Positions 50,864 to 60,063 are shown, numbered from the stretch's first letter. The stretch is 64,000 nt of DNA from Ardenticatenaceae bacterium (GCA_020634565.1 JACKBN010000002.1:1-64000); one strand, 5' to 3'. The notes: a model not told the origin generated them from the sequence alone. Numbers and translations are program-made.

Positions 50864-51526
50864 TCACTTCCAGGCGAAATAGGGCTGGTCGAAGTGGGCG
50901 ACGCGGGTTTGTTTGCCCAGGAGGCACACTTCGCGGAATTGGTAGAGGATGGCGGCGGTGGGGGCAGCGATGTAGCTTGTGCCCACGGGCATGAGCAAGA
51001 TAGGGTGCTCGCTTTCGGGGGTGTTTTTGAGGATGGGCGCGTCGTCGCGCAGCAGCTCTGCTAGGGGAATGCGGTGGATGGATTGCACTTCGGCGGGATT
51101 GGCTTGCAGCTCGTTTACCCGGCCACCCCAGACCACCACCGGTTTAATGGTGAAGCCGGAGCGGGTGGTGTAATCATCTAAACGGCCGATTACTCGTTCC
51201 CTCCCCAATTCCAAACCAACCTCTTCGGCCATCTCGCGCAGGGCGGTTTCTTCGGCCGTTTCGCCCGCCTCGATGCGGCCACCGGGCAAGGCCCACTGCC
51301 CCGCATGTTTTTTCAATTTCAGCGAGCGACGGGTGATGAGAACGGCCGCATCTTCTTCCGAACCTGCTTCAAACGGAATGTCATACACAGTGGGCTGGTG
51401 TGCAACGTGCACGATGGTGATGGCCACGGCCGCCGCCCGCTTGCCTGCCTCTGTTTTGCCCGAATGGAAAGTGAAATTTTCCAGATTGGCCGTGATGCTT
51501 TGACGCAGCGCCGCGTTACATTCCAT
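50864..51526 (-). CDS. NUDIX hydrolase (CoA pyrophosphatase-like)
   Basis: This 220-residue protein has the full NUDIX box GGRIEAGETAEETALREMAEEVGL (Gx5Ex7REUxEExGU). It also has an upstream block AAVLITRRSLKLKKHAGQWALPGG typical of the CoA pyrophosphatase (NudL) group. No winged helix follows, so it is not an NrtR regulator. Its start overlaps the stop of the GH2 gene, so both are in one transcript. Confidence 0.88.
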   Translation of the reverse strand: MECNAALRQSITANLENFTFHSGKTEAGKRAAAVAITIVHVAHQPTVYDIPFEAGSEEDAAVLITRRSLKLKKHAGQWALPGGRIEAGETAEETALREMAEEVGLELGRERVIGRLDDYTTRSGFTIKPVVVWGGRVNELQANPAEVQSIHRIPLAELLRDDAPILKNTPESEHPILLMPVGTSYIAAPTAAILYQFREVCLLGKQTRVAHFDQPYFAWK

Positions 51527-53277
51527 TAATGGTTGCTGCCTGCATCGGCCCGCCAGAGTGCCCGCAAACGATGCGCGGCCAACTTGGGCCGGCGGTCGCG
51601 CGTGAAAACGCCCTTGAGATTCATGGCCCCGACGCGCAAAACCCCCTGCGAGGTCTTAAAATCGCACATGTTCCACACATGCTCACCCACCACAAACGGC
51701 TTGCGGCGCAGCACGTCGATGTATTGCTCCAGGATCGCGGCCTGATACTCTTCGCTAAACATTTCCGGCGGGTGGGCGTGATGGCCAGCCACCGTATCCG
51801 CGCCAAATTCGCTCAGGATGAGGGGCTTTTTGAATTTGGCATACATCGCGTCGATTTCGTCCGTTAAGCTCGCCACGCCTTCGTCCAATCGCCCCGATTC
51901 CGAATACCAGCCCGCGTAGCGATTGAGCGACATCACATCACAAAAGGCAAAGGACTCTTCATCGACCCCGCGATAGGTGGTTAAGGTGACTGGGCGCATT
52001 GGGTCCAGCTCTTTGCACAAGTCATAGAGATTGCGCAGGAACGGAACGGCCGTTGCTGGCGAAGAATGCGGTTCGTTGGCAATGCTCCACATGATCACGC
52101 TGGGATGGTTCTTGTCGCGGCTGATCAGCTCTTCCACATATTGACGGCAGAGCTGCAATCGCCGCTTTAGCCCTTTTTTGGCAAAAAACAAACCGACGGC
52201 GGGTGTCTCATCAATCACCAAAAAGCCGAGCCGATCGGCCAGGCGCATCATTTCTTCCGAGTAGGGGTAATGGGTGGTGCGGAAGGAGTTGGCCCCGATC
52301 CATTTCATCAGCGCGTAATCTTTAACAATCACGGCTGGCACAAAGCCGCGCCCGGTCACCGGGAAGTCGATATGTCGGCCGAATCCAGTCAGGTAAATGG
52401 GACGGCCGTTTAGCAACAGCGCATCTCCCTCCACCTTGATTTCACGAATGCCAATGGGCAGCGTGTAGCGATCCGTGACCGCGCCGTCTTGTACAACCTC
52501 CACCGTCAGGTCATAGAGATGGGGCGTTTCGGGTGACCACAAAATGGCATCGGTGATGATGAACGAACATTCGGCCGTGTCTCCCTCCACCGGCGTTTCC
52601 GCCTGTACGGACGTGCCGCCTACCGAAAAGCGCACCGTGGTGGCAACTGCTTGCGTGAGCTTTGCTTGGACCTGAACCTGCCCCGGCAGTTTTGTCGTGA
52701 CGGTTAAATCGGTAACGGCCGTTGCCGCTGTCGCCGTGAGCAAAACTGGCCGCTGGATGCCGCAAAAAGGGAAAAAATCAAACGAGGCAGGCGGGAAGTT
52801 TTGGCTTTGGTTCATGAACATATGCCGCGCATCACGCGGTGGATTGCCCGGTGGCACCCGGTCTGGCGCCAGGATACCTTCAACCCGCACGACCAGCAGG
52901 TTGTTTTCTGGCTGTACGTGTTGAGAAATAGCAAAGGCAAAAGGCAAGTGACCGCCTTCGTGTTCGCCCAGGTAACGGCCGTTTAGCCACACCTTCGCCA
53001 AATAGTTAACCGAGCCAAAGCGCACCGTGAGCTGCTTTTGTGGCGGTTCCCAGCCCCACGGCAGATCAAAGCGGGTTTGGTACCAGGTTGGCCCCAAATA
53101 ATCGCGCCATTCGGCAAATTGGTCATTCCAACTGGCGGGCACGGCAACCGGCTGACTATCGCTAAATCCGTTGCCCCAGCCAGCCTGTTCTCCCTGATCG
53201 TCAGGGTCAAAACGCAGCTCCCAAAATCCTGAAAGATCAACCAATTGACGATAGGGATTGGCTTGCGGAAATAGCAT
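51526..53277 (-). CDS. Glycoside hydrolase family 2 (beta-glucuronidase/galactosidase type)
   Basis: This 583-residue enzyme has a sugar-binding jelly roll (about 1-190), an immunoglobulin-like domain (about 190-285) and a TIM barrel. The acid/base Glu lies in WSIANEPHSS (about 403) and the nucleophile Glu in LILSEFGAD (about 486). The DETPAVGL and SLNRYAGWY segments resemble beta-glucuronidase more than LacZ, and the length fits. No signal peptide, so substrates must be imported. Coupled to the NUDIX gene. Confidence 0.88.
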   Translation of the reverse strand: MLFPQANPYRQLVDLSGFWELRFDPDDQGEQAGWGNGFSDSQPVAVPASWNDQFAEWRDYLGPTWYQTRFDLPWGWEPPQKQLTVRFGSVNYLAKVWLNGRYLGEHEGGHLPFAFAISQHVQPENNLLVVRVEGILAPDRVPPGNPPRDARHMFMNQSQNFPPASFDFFPFCGIQRPVLLTATAATAVTDLTVTTKLPGQVQVQAKLTQAVATTVRFSVGGTSVQAETPVEGDTAECSFIITDAILWSPETPHLYDLTVEVVQDGAVTDRYTLPIGIREIKVEGDALLLNGRPIYLTGFGRHIDFPVTGRGFVPAVIVKDYALMKWIGANSFRTTHYPYSEEMMRLADRLGFLVIDETPAVGLFFAKKGLKRRLQLCRQYVEELISRDKNHPSVIMWSIANEPHSSPATAVPFLRNLYDLCKELDPMRPVTLTTYRGVDEESFAFCDVMSLNRYAGWYSESGRLDEGVASLTDEIDAMYAKFKKPLILSEFGADTVAGHHAHPPEMFSEEYQAAILEQYIDVLRRKPFVVGEHVWNMCDFKTSQGVLRVGAMNLKGVFTRDRRPKLAAHRLRALWRADAGSNH

Positions 53278-53339
53278 ACCGGTTCTCGCTTTTGGCCAGG
53301 AACGGCCGTTTGGGATTAAAGTTCCATGCAGAAGGGAAC

Positions 53340-54518
53340 TTACAGGGAAATAAGCTGGCTAACTTTGCGCACTTTTTCTACGATGGTGGGCATGGCTTGA
53401 ATGACGCGCTCAATATCGGCGGGCGTGTTTTGGCTGCCGACGGTGAAGCGCAAACCGCCTTTGGTCCAGGCGGGGTCCAGGCCAATCATTTCTAAAATGG
53501 CAGATGGCTTGGGATCGCCAGTTTTGCAGGCGGAACCGCTGCTGGCGCTGATGCCCGCCATGTCCAAATGCATCAGCAGGTCGTTGCCGCTGAGGTTTTT
53601 GAGGGCAAAGCTGGCGTGATGCGGCAGCCGCTCGATGGGGTGCCCGGTGAGGATGATCTCGTCGGCGGGCACGGCGGCCAACACGCCTGCGATGAGTTGG
53701 TCACGCAGGCGTGTGTAATGAGCCACATGCGCGTCAACATTTTCTTGCGCTAATTTAAACGCTTCCGCCGCGCCAACCGCAAAAGCGACATTCACCGTGC
53801 CAGAGCGACGGCCGTCTTCTTGCCCACCGCCCGTTAACGCCGAAACCAGTTCAACGCCGTCCCGCACGTACAAAATCCCGACGCCCTTGGGGCCGTAAAA
53901 TTTGTGCGGGGCCATGCTGAGCAAATCGATGGGCATATTGGCCATGTCCCAGCGGGTGGTGGCGGCGGCTTGCACTGCATCGGTGTGGAACAAAATGCCG
54001 TGCTCACGGGCCAATGCGCCAATCTCCTGGATGGGCTGCATCGTGCCAATTTCGTTGTTGGCGGCCATGATGGAAATGAGCGCCGTGTCGGCCCGGATGG
54101 CGGCGGCGACGTCTTCTACGGAAACACGGCCGTATTCATCCACACCTAAAATCGTCACGTCGAAGTCGAAATGGTCGCGCAGCTGAACGGCCGTTTCAAT
54201 CACTGCCTCATGCTCAATGGCGCTGGTGATGAGATGGTTGCCGCTGCCGTTTTTGCGCGCTGTCCACATCACACCGCGCACGGCCAGGTTGTCGCTTTCT
54301 GAGCCGCAGCCGGTGAAAACAATCTCTTTTGCCTTCGCGTTCATTAGCTGGGCGATGGTCAGCCGCGCTTCGTCCAGGGCAAATCCAGCGGAACGGCCGT
54401 GTGCGTGCGACGACGAGGGATTGCCGTAATGTTCCGTCCAGAAGGGCATCATTTGTTCAATAACTTGGGGATTAACTGGCGTTGAGGCGCCATGATCGAG
54501 GTAGATATGTGTTGACAT
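53340..54518 (-). CDS. Cysteine desulfurase (NifS/IscS family)
   Basis: This 392-residue PLP enzyme removes sulfur from cysteine to supply Fe-S cluster and thiolation pathways. The HTDAVQAA motif, PLP lysine in APHKFYGPKG (about 205) and persulfide cysteine in SSGSACKTGDP (about 328) are present. The active-site loop and length put it close to NifS-type group I enzymes. No IscU or mnmA gene is adjacent, so the client cannot be named from context. Confidence 0.9.
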   Translation of the reverse strand: MSTHIYLDHGASTPVNPQVIEQMMPFWTEHYGNPSSSHAHGRSAGFALDEARLTIAQLMNAKAKEIVFTGCGSESDNLAVRGVMWTARKNGSGNHLITSAIEHEAVIETAVQLRDHFDFDVTILGVDEYGRVSVEDVAAAIRADTALISIMAANNEIGTMQPIQEIGALAREHGILFHTDAVQAAATTRWDMANMPIDLLSMAPHKFYGPKGVGILYVRDGVELVSALTGGGQEDGRRSGTVNVAFAVGAAEAFKLAQENVDAHVAHYTRLRDQLIAGVLAAVPADEIILTGHPIERLPHHASFALKNLSGNDLLMHLDMAGISASSGSACKTGDPKPSAILEMIGLDPAWTKGGLRFTVGSQNTPADIERVIQAMPTIVEKVRKVSQLISL

Positions 54519-54519
54519 A

Positions 54520-54569
54520 ATTAAGTAATTTGGTAATTGGGCAATTACGCAATTACTTAATTACCCAAT
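54520..54569. repeat. Dispersed repeat, family F (GTAATTGGGTAATT type)
   Basis: AAGTAATTTGGTAATTGGGC and GCAATTACTTAATTACCC form an AT-rich inverted repeat filling the gap between the kinase and desulfurase genes. Only this copy was seen here. Confidence 0.55.
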
Positions 54570-54570
54570 A

Positions 54571-56658
54571 CTATGTTTCGGCGATGGGGAGTTTGACCGT
54601 AAACGTGGTGCCCTTGCCCGCCGTGCTTTTTACCTGAATGGTGCCATTATAGTTTTCGACGGCGACTTTGACCATGTAAAGGCCGAGTCCGGTGCCCGCA
54701 ATGCCCCGCTCAACGGCCGTTTGCGCCCGGAAGAAGCGGCCAAACAAATTAGGCAGCGCCTGCTTAGGAATGCCAATACCATCATCTTTCACTTGCACAA
54801 TGACCTGGCCATTTTCCGGGTACGCTTCTACGCGTACCGTGCCAGACAGGGTGAACTTGACGGCATTGTCGATCAGGTTCTTGAAAATGAGATGGTAGGT
54901 ATCCTGGTTGCCCAAGACCGGTTCCATGCTGGGGGTAATGCGCTGGCGGAAGGTGAGCCCTTTTTCGGTGGCGCGATCGGCCAGCGGGGGCAAAATTTCG
55001 TCAAACAATTCGTTCAGGCTAACCAGATCATTGCTGCGCTGGAATTCGCTGGCTTCCATTTTTACCACTTCCAGCATCTGGCGCACCATCTTTTGCAGAC
55101 GGTCACTTTCTCGTTCGATAACGCCGAGGAAGCGGTCGGCCTTCTCTTTTTGCTGTGCTTTGCCTTCGCGCAGCAGGCGAGCGTACATCAAAATTGTGGC
55201 CAGCGGCGTGCGCAGTTCGTGGATGATGCCGTGGAAGAAGTCGTCGCGCAGTCGTTCTACTTCGCGAATTTGGCTCAGGTCGCTAAACACAAAAATGATT
55301 TCGGTGGCGACACCTTTTTCATCGTGGATGGGTGCGCCGCTGAGCAAAATGGGGACGGTGCTGCCCCCTTGCTGGATCATCTCGGTGGCCAGCTGCGGAT
55401 ATTCTTCTCTGGCGCTGAGAACGCGCTGCATGAAGTCGTTGAGGCTGCTGTTGGTGAAGCGAATCATGTCGTTCGCTTTTTGCCCTAACAGCGAGGGCAA
55501 ATTGCGGAAGAGCATGCTGAGCAGCGAATCGTTGGCGTGGGTAATCAGGCCGTCGGCATCGACGGTCATCATGCCTTCGGACATGTTGGCGAAGATGGTT
55601 TCGATGCGGCGCTTTTCGGCCAGAACGGCCGTGTGCAAACTCGCATTTTCAATCGCCGCCGCCAACGGCCCGCCAATGGCTTGCAGCAGACGCAAATCAT
55701 TCTCATTAAAGTCGCCGTTCTGCTTGTTGATCGCCTGCAAAATACCGATAACACGATCCTCAATTTGCAGCGGGATACAGATCATGTTGCTGGTTTGGAA
55801 GCCCGATTGGCGATCTACCCGCGAGTAAAACCGCTGGTCGGAATACACATCGTTGATGATGACCGACTGGCGATTTTCAGAGACCCAACCGGCAATACCC
55901 TGACCTTTTTTCAGGCGAATGGTGGGCAAATCTTTGAACAGATCGCCCATCAGCATATCCACAAAAATGATGTCGCCAGATGGTTGGTCAATGAGGCCAA
56001 CGGAGACGGACCCGACGTTAAGTGTGCGGCGTACTGGCTCCATGAGCTGCCGGTAAATGTTTTGCAAGCTCAGGGTAGAGGTGAGCGCGTAGCTAATTTC
56101 GGAAACAACGGCAAACTCGATGTCCTGCCGGTCTACCGTCTGGCGCAAATAAGCACGATCCAGCGCCGTGGTGACATGCGTAGCCAGGGCAGACAGATTG
56201 TCTGGATCGGTGAGCGGCATTTCGTCATCGGGGTCAATCAGGCAAAGAATGCCAGGAGGCGTAACGGGGGCATATCGGCCCGGCGCTGGCAGCGGCACGG
56301 CCATAATGCGCTCGCGGGGAATTTGCCACAGTTCGCTGCGGATGAGTTCGGCTGGTGGCTGGTTGAATTTTTCCTGGACGATAGGCCTTCCGGCGGCCAA
56401 AAAGCTGGCAAAAGAGGCATGTTCTTTGTTCCAACGTGTTTGCTGAATACGGCCGTCTTTATCACACACCCACACGTCAAAATATTTACGCTGGGGATCG
56501 CTGACGCCCACAACGGCGGTGGTTTGAGCGAAGACGGCCGTTTCGTTGGCCACCACTGCACAAACCCCGTGGGCATCAAAAATATTGAGTAGCTCTTCAG
56601 CCAGTTTTTGCCACAAGCTGTGAATCTGATTGGTATCTACGGAAATCGTTTCGCTCAT
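54571..56658 (-). CDS. Soluble GAF/PAS sensor histidine kinase
   Basis: This 695-residue kinase has no membrane segments. It has a divergent N-terminal GAF-like region (to about 180), a clear GAF domain (about 180-350, with GIAGWVSENRQSVIINDVYSD), a PAS domain (about 355-465), HisKA with HELRTPLATIL (His about 481) and an HATPase domain (NLIDNAVKFT, GTGLGLYMVKVA). A response regulator is not adjacent, so the partner is unknown. Confidence 0.9.
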   Translation of the reverse strand: MSETISVDTNQIHSLWQKLAEELLNIFDAHGVCAVVANETAVFAQTTAVVGVSDPQRKYFDVWVCDKDGRIQQTRWNKEHASFASFLAAGRPIVQEKFNQPPAELIRSELWQIPRERIMAVPLPAPGRYAPVTPPGILCLIDPDDEMPLTDPDNLSALATHVTTALDRAYLRQTVDRQDIEFAVVSEISYALTSTLSLQNIYRQLMEPVRRTLNVGSVSVGLIDQPSGDIIFVDMLMGDLFKDLPTIRLKKGQGIAGWVSENRQSVIINDVYSDQRFYSRVDRQSGFQTSNMICIPLQIEDRVIGILQAINKQNGDFNENDLRLLQAIGGPLAAAIENASLHTAVLAEKRRIETIFANMSEGMMTVDADGLITHANDSLLSMLFRNLPSLLGQKANDMIRFTNSSLNDFMQRVLSAREEYPQLATEMIQQGGSTVPILLSGAPIHDEKGVATEIIFVFSDLSQIREVERLRDDFFHGIIHELRTPLATILMYARLLREGKAQQKEKADRFLGVIERESDRLQKMVRQMLEVVKMEASEFQRSNDLVSLNELFDEILPPLADRATEKGLTFRQRITPSMEPVLGNQDTYHLIFKNLIDNAVKFTLSGTVRVEAYPENGQVIVQVKDDGIGIPKQALPNLFGRFFRAQTAVERGIAGTGLGLYMVKVAVENYNGTIQVKSTAGKGTTFTVKLPIAET

Positions 56659-56802
56659 GCCTGCCCGTTTGTGGAAGCCAGTGGCTGGTTGTTGCCAGAT
56701 AGTTTCATATGCAGAAATTTATAACCGGGGGCTGCCCTATTGACAAGAGGACATTCGGTATAATTTTATGACATTCGGCATACAGATTAGGGTTGATTTT
56801 GT

Positions 56803-56831
56803 TTGCCCGAACCTGATAGCTTCTGTATAGT
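56803..56831 (+). promoter_or_regulatory. Candidate sigma-70 promoter of enolase gene
   Basis: TTGCCC, 17 bases and TATAGT are found about 86 bases ahead of the enolase start. Upstream, the word GACATTCGG with T or C and then ATA occurs twice about 19 bases apart (56751 and 56770), which could be an activator or repressor site. The whole spacer 56659-56917 has no gene. Confidence 0.5.
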
Positions 56832-56917
56832 CTGCCATAGCATCCACTGTAACTGCAAACGCACAAATTAACAATAACAATAGGATGAGTTCCTGTTTAA
56901 TACACTAAGGAGTGAAA

Positions 56918-58204
56918 ATGTCTTACATAGAATCTATTCGCGGACGAGAAGTTTTGGATTCTCGTGGGAATCCTACGGTAGAAGTAGAAGTTCAATTATT
57001 TGACGGCAGCTTTGGCCGGGCCATTGTGCCGTCTGGCGCTTCCACTGGTATACATGAAGCGTGGGAAAAGCGCGACAGCGACAAGGGTCGCTATGTAGGT
57101 AAAGGCGTACAAGGGGCCGTAACGGCCGTAAACGAAGATATCGCCGAAGCCATCGTAGGTTGGGACGCTACCGACCAGGTTGGTATCGATCAGGTCATGA
57201 TTGAGCTGGATGGCAGCGAAAACAAGAAAAATCTGGGCGCCAATGCCATTTTGGGCGTCTCCCTGGCCGTGGCTCACGCTGCCGCCGACAGTCTGGAAGT
57301 GCCCCTCTATCGCTACCTGGGTGGCGTCTACGCTCGCACCCTGCCCGTGCCCATGATGAACATCATGAATGGCGGCAAGCACGCTGCCGGGGCCACCGAC
57401 CTGCAAGAGTACATGATTATGCCCGTGGGCGCCCCTACCTTTGCCGAAGGGCTGCGCTGGGGCGCAGAAATCTACCACAGCCTCAAGAAAGTGCTGGCCA
57501 GCAAGGGTTACGGCACGACTGTTGGTGACGAGGGTGGCTTCGCTCCCCGCGTGAAAAACAACAGTGAACCCTTTGAACTGATGTTGGAAGCCATCGAGAA
57601 AGCTGGTTACAAACCGGGCGAGCAAATCATGTTTGCGATGGACCCTGCTGCCTCAGAAATTTATGAAGACGGTATGTACAACATGAAGGTCGAAGGCAAA
57701 AAGCTGACCGGCGCAGAGATGGTTGATTTCTACGTAAACCTCGTCAACAAATACCCCATCATCTCTATTGAAGATGGCCTGGGTGAAGACGACTGGGAAG
57801 CCTGGGCGCTGATGATGGAAAAACTGGGCGACAAAATCCAGATTGTGGGCGATGACTTGCTGGTAACCAACGTGAAGCGCATTGAGATGGCCATTGAGCG
57901 CAAGGCAGCGAACAGCCTGCTGTGCAAGGTGAACCAGATTGGTACGCTAACCGAAGCGATCAAATCGGTAGAAATGGTGCAGCGTCATGGCTGGACGGCC
58001 GTTACCTCCCATCGTTCTGGTGAAAGTGAAGACGCCACCATCGCCGACCTGGCTGTGGCGCTGAACACCGGCCAGATTAAAACGGGTGCCCCCGCCCGCA
58101 GCGACCGCGTGGCCAAATACAACCAACTCCTCCGCATTGAGGACGATTTGGGCGATTCGGCCATTTACCCTGGTTTGAAGGCATTTACGAATTTGCGCCT
58201 CTAG
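56918..58204 (+). CDS. eno: Enolase (phosphopyruvate hydratase)
   Basis: This 428-residue glycolytic enzyme converts 2-phosphoglycerate to phosphoenolpyruvate. Hallmarks are complete: SGASTGIHEA loop, GGKHA, the metal ligands in EDGLGEDDW and VGDDLLVTN, the catalytic lysine in LCKVNQIGTLTEA, and SHRSGESEDATIADLAVA. AAGGAG lies just ahead of the ATG at 56918. Codon use is smooth and it has only two ACGGCCGT copies. Confidence 0.97.
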   Translation: MSYIESIRGREVLDSRGNPTVEVEVQLFDGSFGRAIVPSGASTGIHEAWEKRDSDKGRYVGKGVQGAVTAVNEDIAEAIVGWDATDQVGIDQVMIELDGSENKKNLGANAILGVSLAVAHAAADSLEVPLYRYLGGVYARTLPVPMMNIMNGGKHAAGATDLQEYMIMPVGAPTFAEGLRWGAEIYHSLKKVLASKGYGTTVGDEGGFAPRVKNNSEPFELMLEAIEKAGYKPGEQIMFAMDPAASEIYEDGMYNMKVEGKKLTGAEMVDFYVNLVNKYPIISIEDGLGEDDWEAWALMMEKLGDKIQIVGDDLLVTNVKRIEMAIERKAANSLLCKVNQIGTLTEAIKSVEMVQRHGWTAVTSHRSGESEDATIADLAVALNTGQIKTGAPARSDRVAKYNQLLRIEDDLGDSAIYPGLKAFTNLRL

Positions 58205-58297
58205 TTAGTAATTGGTAATCAGTATTCGGTAATCAGTATTCGGTAATCCGTTGAATGACTGAATGCTGATTACCTTTAACTGAATATTGTTTACCTG
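58204..58297. repeat. Dispersed repeat, family E (GGTAATCAGTATTC type)
   Basis: Tandem GGTAATCAGTATTC words followed by GAATGCTGATTACC form an inverted repeat after eno. Other copies are at 31343-31378 and 19083-19110. It may also terminate the eno transcript. Confidence 0.65.
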
Positions 58298-58362
58298 AAT
58301 CTAATCTTTACGCGGTACACTCTGCCCACTATTGCTAAAAACATACAGTTAAGGATACAACC

Positions 58363-58953
58363 ATGATTCGATTTGAAGACGAACAAGAAACGGCCGAAAA
58401 CCAGGAAAAACCAAAGAAAAGCATGATGGATCGGCTGTTGGAAACACGAACCATCACGATTTTTGGCGAGATTAACATGAAGCTGGCGCAGGAAGTTACC
58501 GAAAAATTGATGCTGCTGGCGGCCGATTCTGATGAGGACATCAAAATCTTCATCAACTCTCCAGGTGGTCACGTGGAATCTGGCGACACCATTTTTGACA
58601 TGATTCGCTTTGTCAAACCAAAAGTGAAAATTGTGGGGACGGGCTGGGTGGCCAGTGCGGGTGCGCTCATCTATGCGTCTGCTGACCGGGAAAATCGGTA
58701 TAGCTTGCCCAACACCCGCTTTTTGCTGCACCAACCAATGGGTGGCGTACGTGGTCAGGCGCAAGACATTAAGATTGAAGCGGAAGAAATCATCAAGATG
58801 CGCGAGCGCTTAAACCGTATTTTCTCTGAGCAGACTGGTCAACCACTGGAAAAAGTGACTAAGGACACGGAGCGCAACTTTTGGATGTCGGCCAAGGAAG
58901 CGATTGATTACGGTTTAGTGGGGCAAATCATCAACTCCGCCGACGAAGTTTAG
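58363..58953 (+). CDS. ClpP-family serine protease
   Basis: This 196-residue protein follows the ClpP plan: ITIFGEIN, FINSPGGHVESGDTIFDMI, nucleophile Ser in GWVASAGALIYASA, His in RFLLHQPMGG and Asp in VTKDTERNFWMSAKEA. The residues at the nucleophile elbow (VASAGA) differ from the usual AASMGA, so it may be a ClpP variant (ClpP2/ClpR-like partner) rather than the main subunit. No clp ATPase is adjacent. Confidence 0.88.
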   Translation: MIRFEDEQETAENQEKPKKSMMDRLLETRTITIFGEINMKLAQEVTEKLMLLAADSDEDIKIFINSPGGHVESGDTIFDMIRFVKPKVKIVGTGWVASAGALIYASADRENRYSLPNTRFLLHQPMGGVRGQAQDIKIEAEEIIKMRERLNRIFSEQTGQPLEKVTKDTERNFWMSAKEAIDYGLVGQIINSADEV

Positions 58954-59028
58954 TAGCTTATCATCTGTTATTTCTGCGAAAGTGGGAATTCAGACAAGCA
59001 GCAAAAATAAATATAGTTGTTAGCTTAG

Positions 59029-59062
59029 ACCTCAGAGGTTCACCAAACCTCTGAGGTTTTTT
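59029..59062. terminator. Rho-independent terminator
   Basis: ACCTCAGAGGTT and AACCTCTGAGGT make a 12-bp perfect stem around CACCA, followed by TTTTTT on the plus strand. It ends the ClpP-like transcript, with the small membrane-protein gene converging on it. Confidence 0.93.
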
Positions 59063-59171
59063 ATTTTTGCCGCCGGGCCAGGGCATTCATGACCATAATA
59101 AAGGCGGTAATCATCCCCAGCATGAAGGTGATGGCAATGATGATGAGTAATGTTGTGAGCGGGATGAACAT
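59061..59171 (-). CDS. Small 36-residue single-helix membrane protein
   Basis: An ATG at 59171 preceded by AGGAG with a six-base spacer starts a 36-residue frame: MFIPLTTLLIIIAITFMLG, one membrane helix to about residue 28, then LARRQK. The strong ribosome site and positive-inside tail support a real gene. It lies 91 bases after the small VWA gene in the same direction and ends at the terminator. Confidence 0.65.
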   Translation of the reverse strand: MFIPLTTLLIIIAITFMLGMITAFIMVMNALARRQK

Positions 59172-59192
59172 TTTTTACTCCTGTGTGTGATG

Positions 59193-59252
59193 AGATTGGG
59201 CCATTTTTGTTTTCAGTTGCCAACCTTCTACAATCGAAAAATGGCCCAATCT
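59193..59252. repeat. Long perfect inverted repeat between two genes
   Basis: The 16-base arms AGATTGGGCCATTTTT and AAAAATGGCCCAATCT are separated by 28 bases. They lie between the VWA gene and the small membrane-protein gene. It could be an RNA stem that sets expression of the downstream gene, a terminator, or a repeat. Confidence 0.7.
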
Positions 59253-59262
59253 ATTGCTCAAC

Positions 59263-60045
59263 TTAGCTGAACATACCTGCCGGCATTGCCCCTTGTTGGC
59301 TCATGTTGACCGTTGACTGCGATACCAGGTTGAAAATGCGGCGCAGTTCCTGGTGGCTGAGGCCAGCGGCGAGCACTTCGGGGAAACCAATTTCGTCAGC
59401 CAGGCGGCGTAGTTCAATAGGATCGATGCCCCCATTGCGAAAGCCAACGTAAGCCAGCGTGTAGATTTCGTGCTTGAGCAGCTCGGTAGCTGCGCGGCGA
59501 ATTTGCTTGGCGCGCTGTTTGGAAGCGTTGTCGCCACCATCGGAGTAGACGATGACGATGCAGCGCACCATGACACCACTTTGGCGCAGCTGCTGGGCAT
59601 AAAGCACCATGTTGGTGAAGCCACCGGCCACGGCATCGTAGAGGGCGGTGGAGCCGCTGGGCGCGTAGCTGCTTCGGCTGAGCGGTGGTACATCCTTGAG
59701 GGGCATGTAGCCGTGTAGCAGGGTGACGTCCTGGTTGAAGACGATGGTGCTCATGAGGATGTCATCGGCGGCGCTGGAGCCAAGCATGGCGGCCAGGTAC
59801 TCATTGTTGTAGGCGGTGACAAGATCGCTGGCGTGTGGCCCCATGGAGCCGCTCATGTCGATGATGTTCATGGCCAGAGTGACTTCGTTGCTGGTGAGCT
59901 GGTTGAGGGGCGTGCCAACGGCCGTTGCCATCGTTGGCCCGTTCAAGTTGGAAACCACCAAATCCATCGTGTTGTTTGTTAAACCATCTGCTTGCGCGGA
60001 TTGGAATAAATTGTCTAGATTACCAAGTCCGTTGTTGTTGGTCAT
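59263..60045 (-). CDS. VWA-domain protein
   Basis: This 260-residue protein has a von Willebrand A domain beginning after a short tail rich in Asn/Gly/Leu. MIDAS residues are in NIIDMSGSMGPH and later in YSDGGDNAS, and GSTALYDAVAGG fits the threonine position. The C-terminus (QQGAMPAGMFS) is short and hydrophobic. TerY/chloride-channel-type VWA proteins look similar. AAGGAGA precedes the ATG at 60045; the longer open frame to 60087 is repeat-derived. Confidence 0.82.
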   Translation of the reverse strand: MTNNNGLGNLDNLFQSAQADGLTNNTMDLVVSNLNGPTMATAVGTPLNQLTSNEVTLAMNIIDMSGSMGPHASDLVTAYNNEYLAAMLGSSAADDILMSTIVFNQDVTLLHGYMPLKDVPPLSRSSYAPSGSTALYDAVAGGFTNMVLYAQQLRQSGVMVRCIVIVYSDGGDNASKQRAKQIRRAATELLKHEIYTLAYVGFRNGGIDPIELRRLADEIGFPEVLAAGLSHQELRRIFNLVSQSTVNMSQQGAMPAGMFS

Positions 60046-60063
60046 GTTGTTCTCCTTAAAGAT

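Noticed and set aside
50864..51526. NUDIX protein as an NrtR regulator of the nicotinamidase-like gene
   Set aside because: It lacks the winged-helix domain and has the CoA pyrophosphatase pattern.
56743..56767. TTGACA...TATAAT pair upstream of enolase
   Set aside because: The spacer is only about 13 bases, too short for sigma-70.
59029..59223. 63-residue His-rich frame on the minus strand at 59032-59223
   Set aside because: It runs through the terminator stem in another frame than the 36-residue gene with the good ribosome site.
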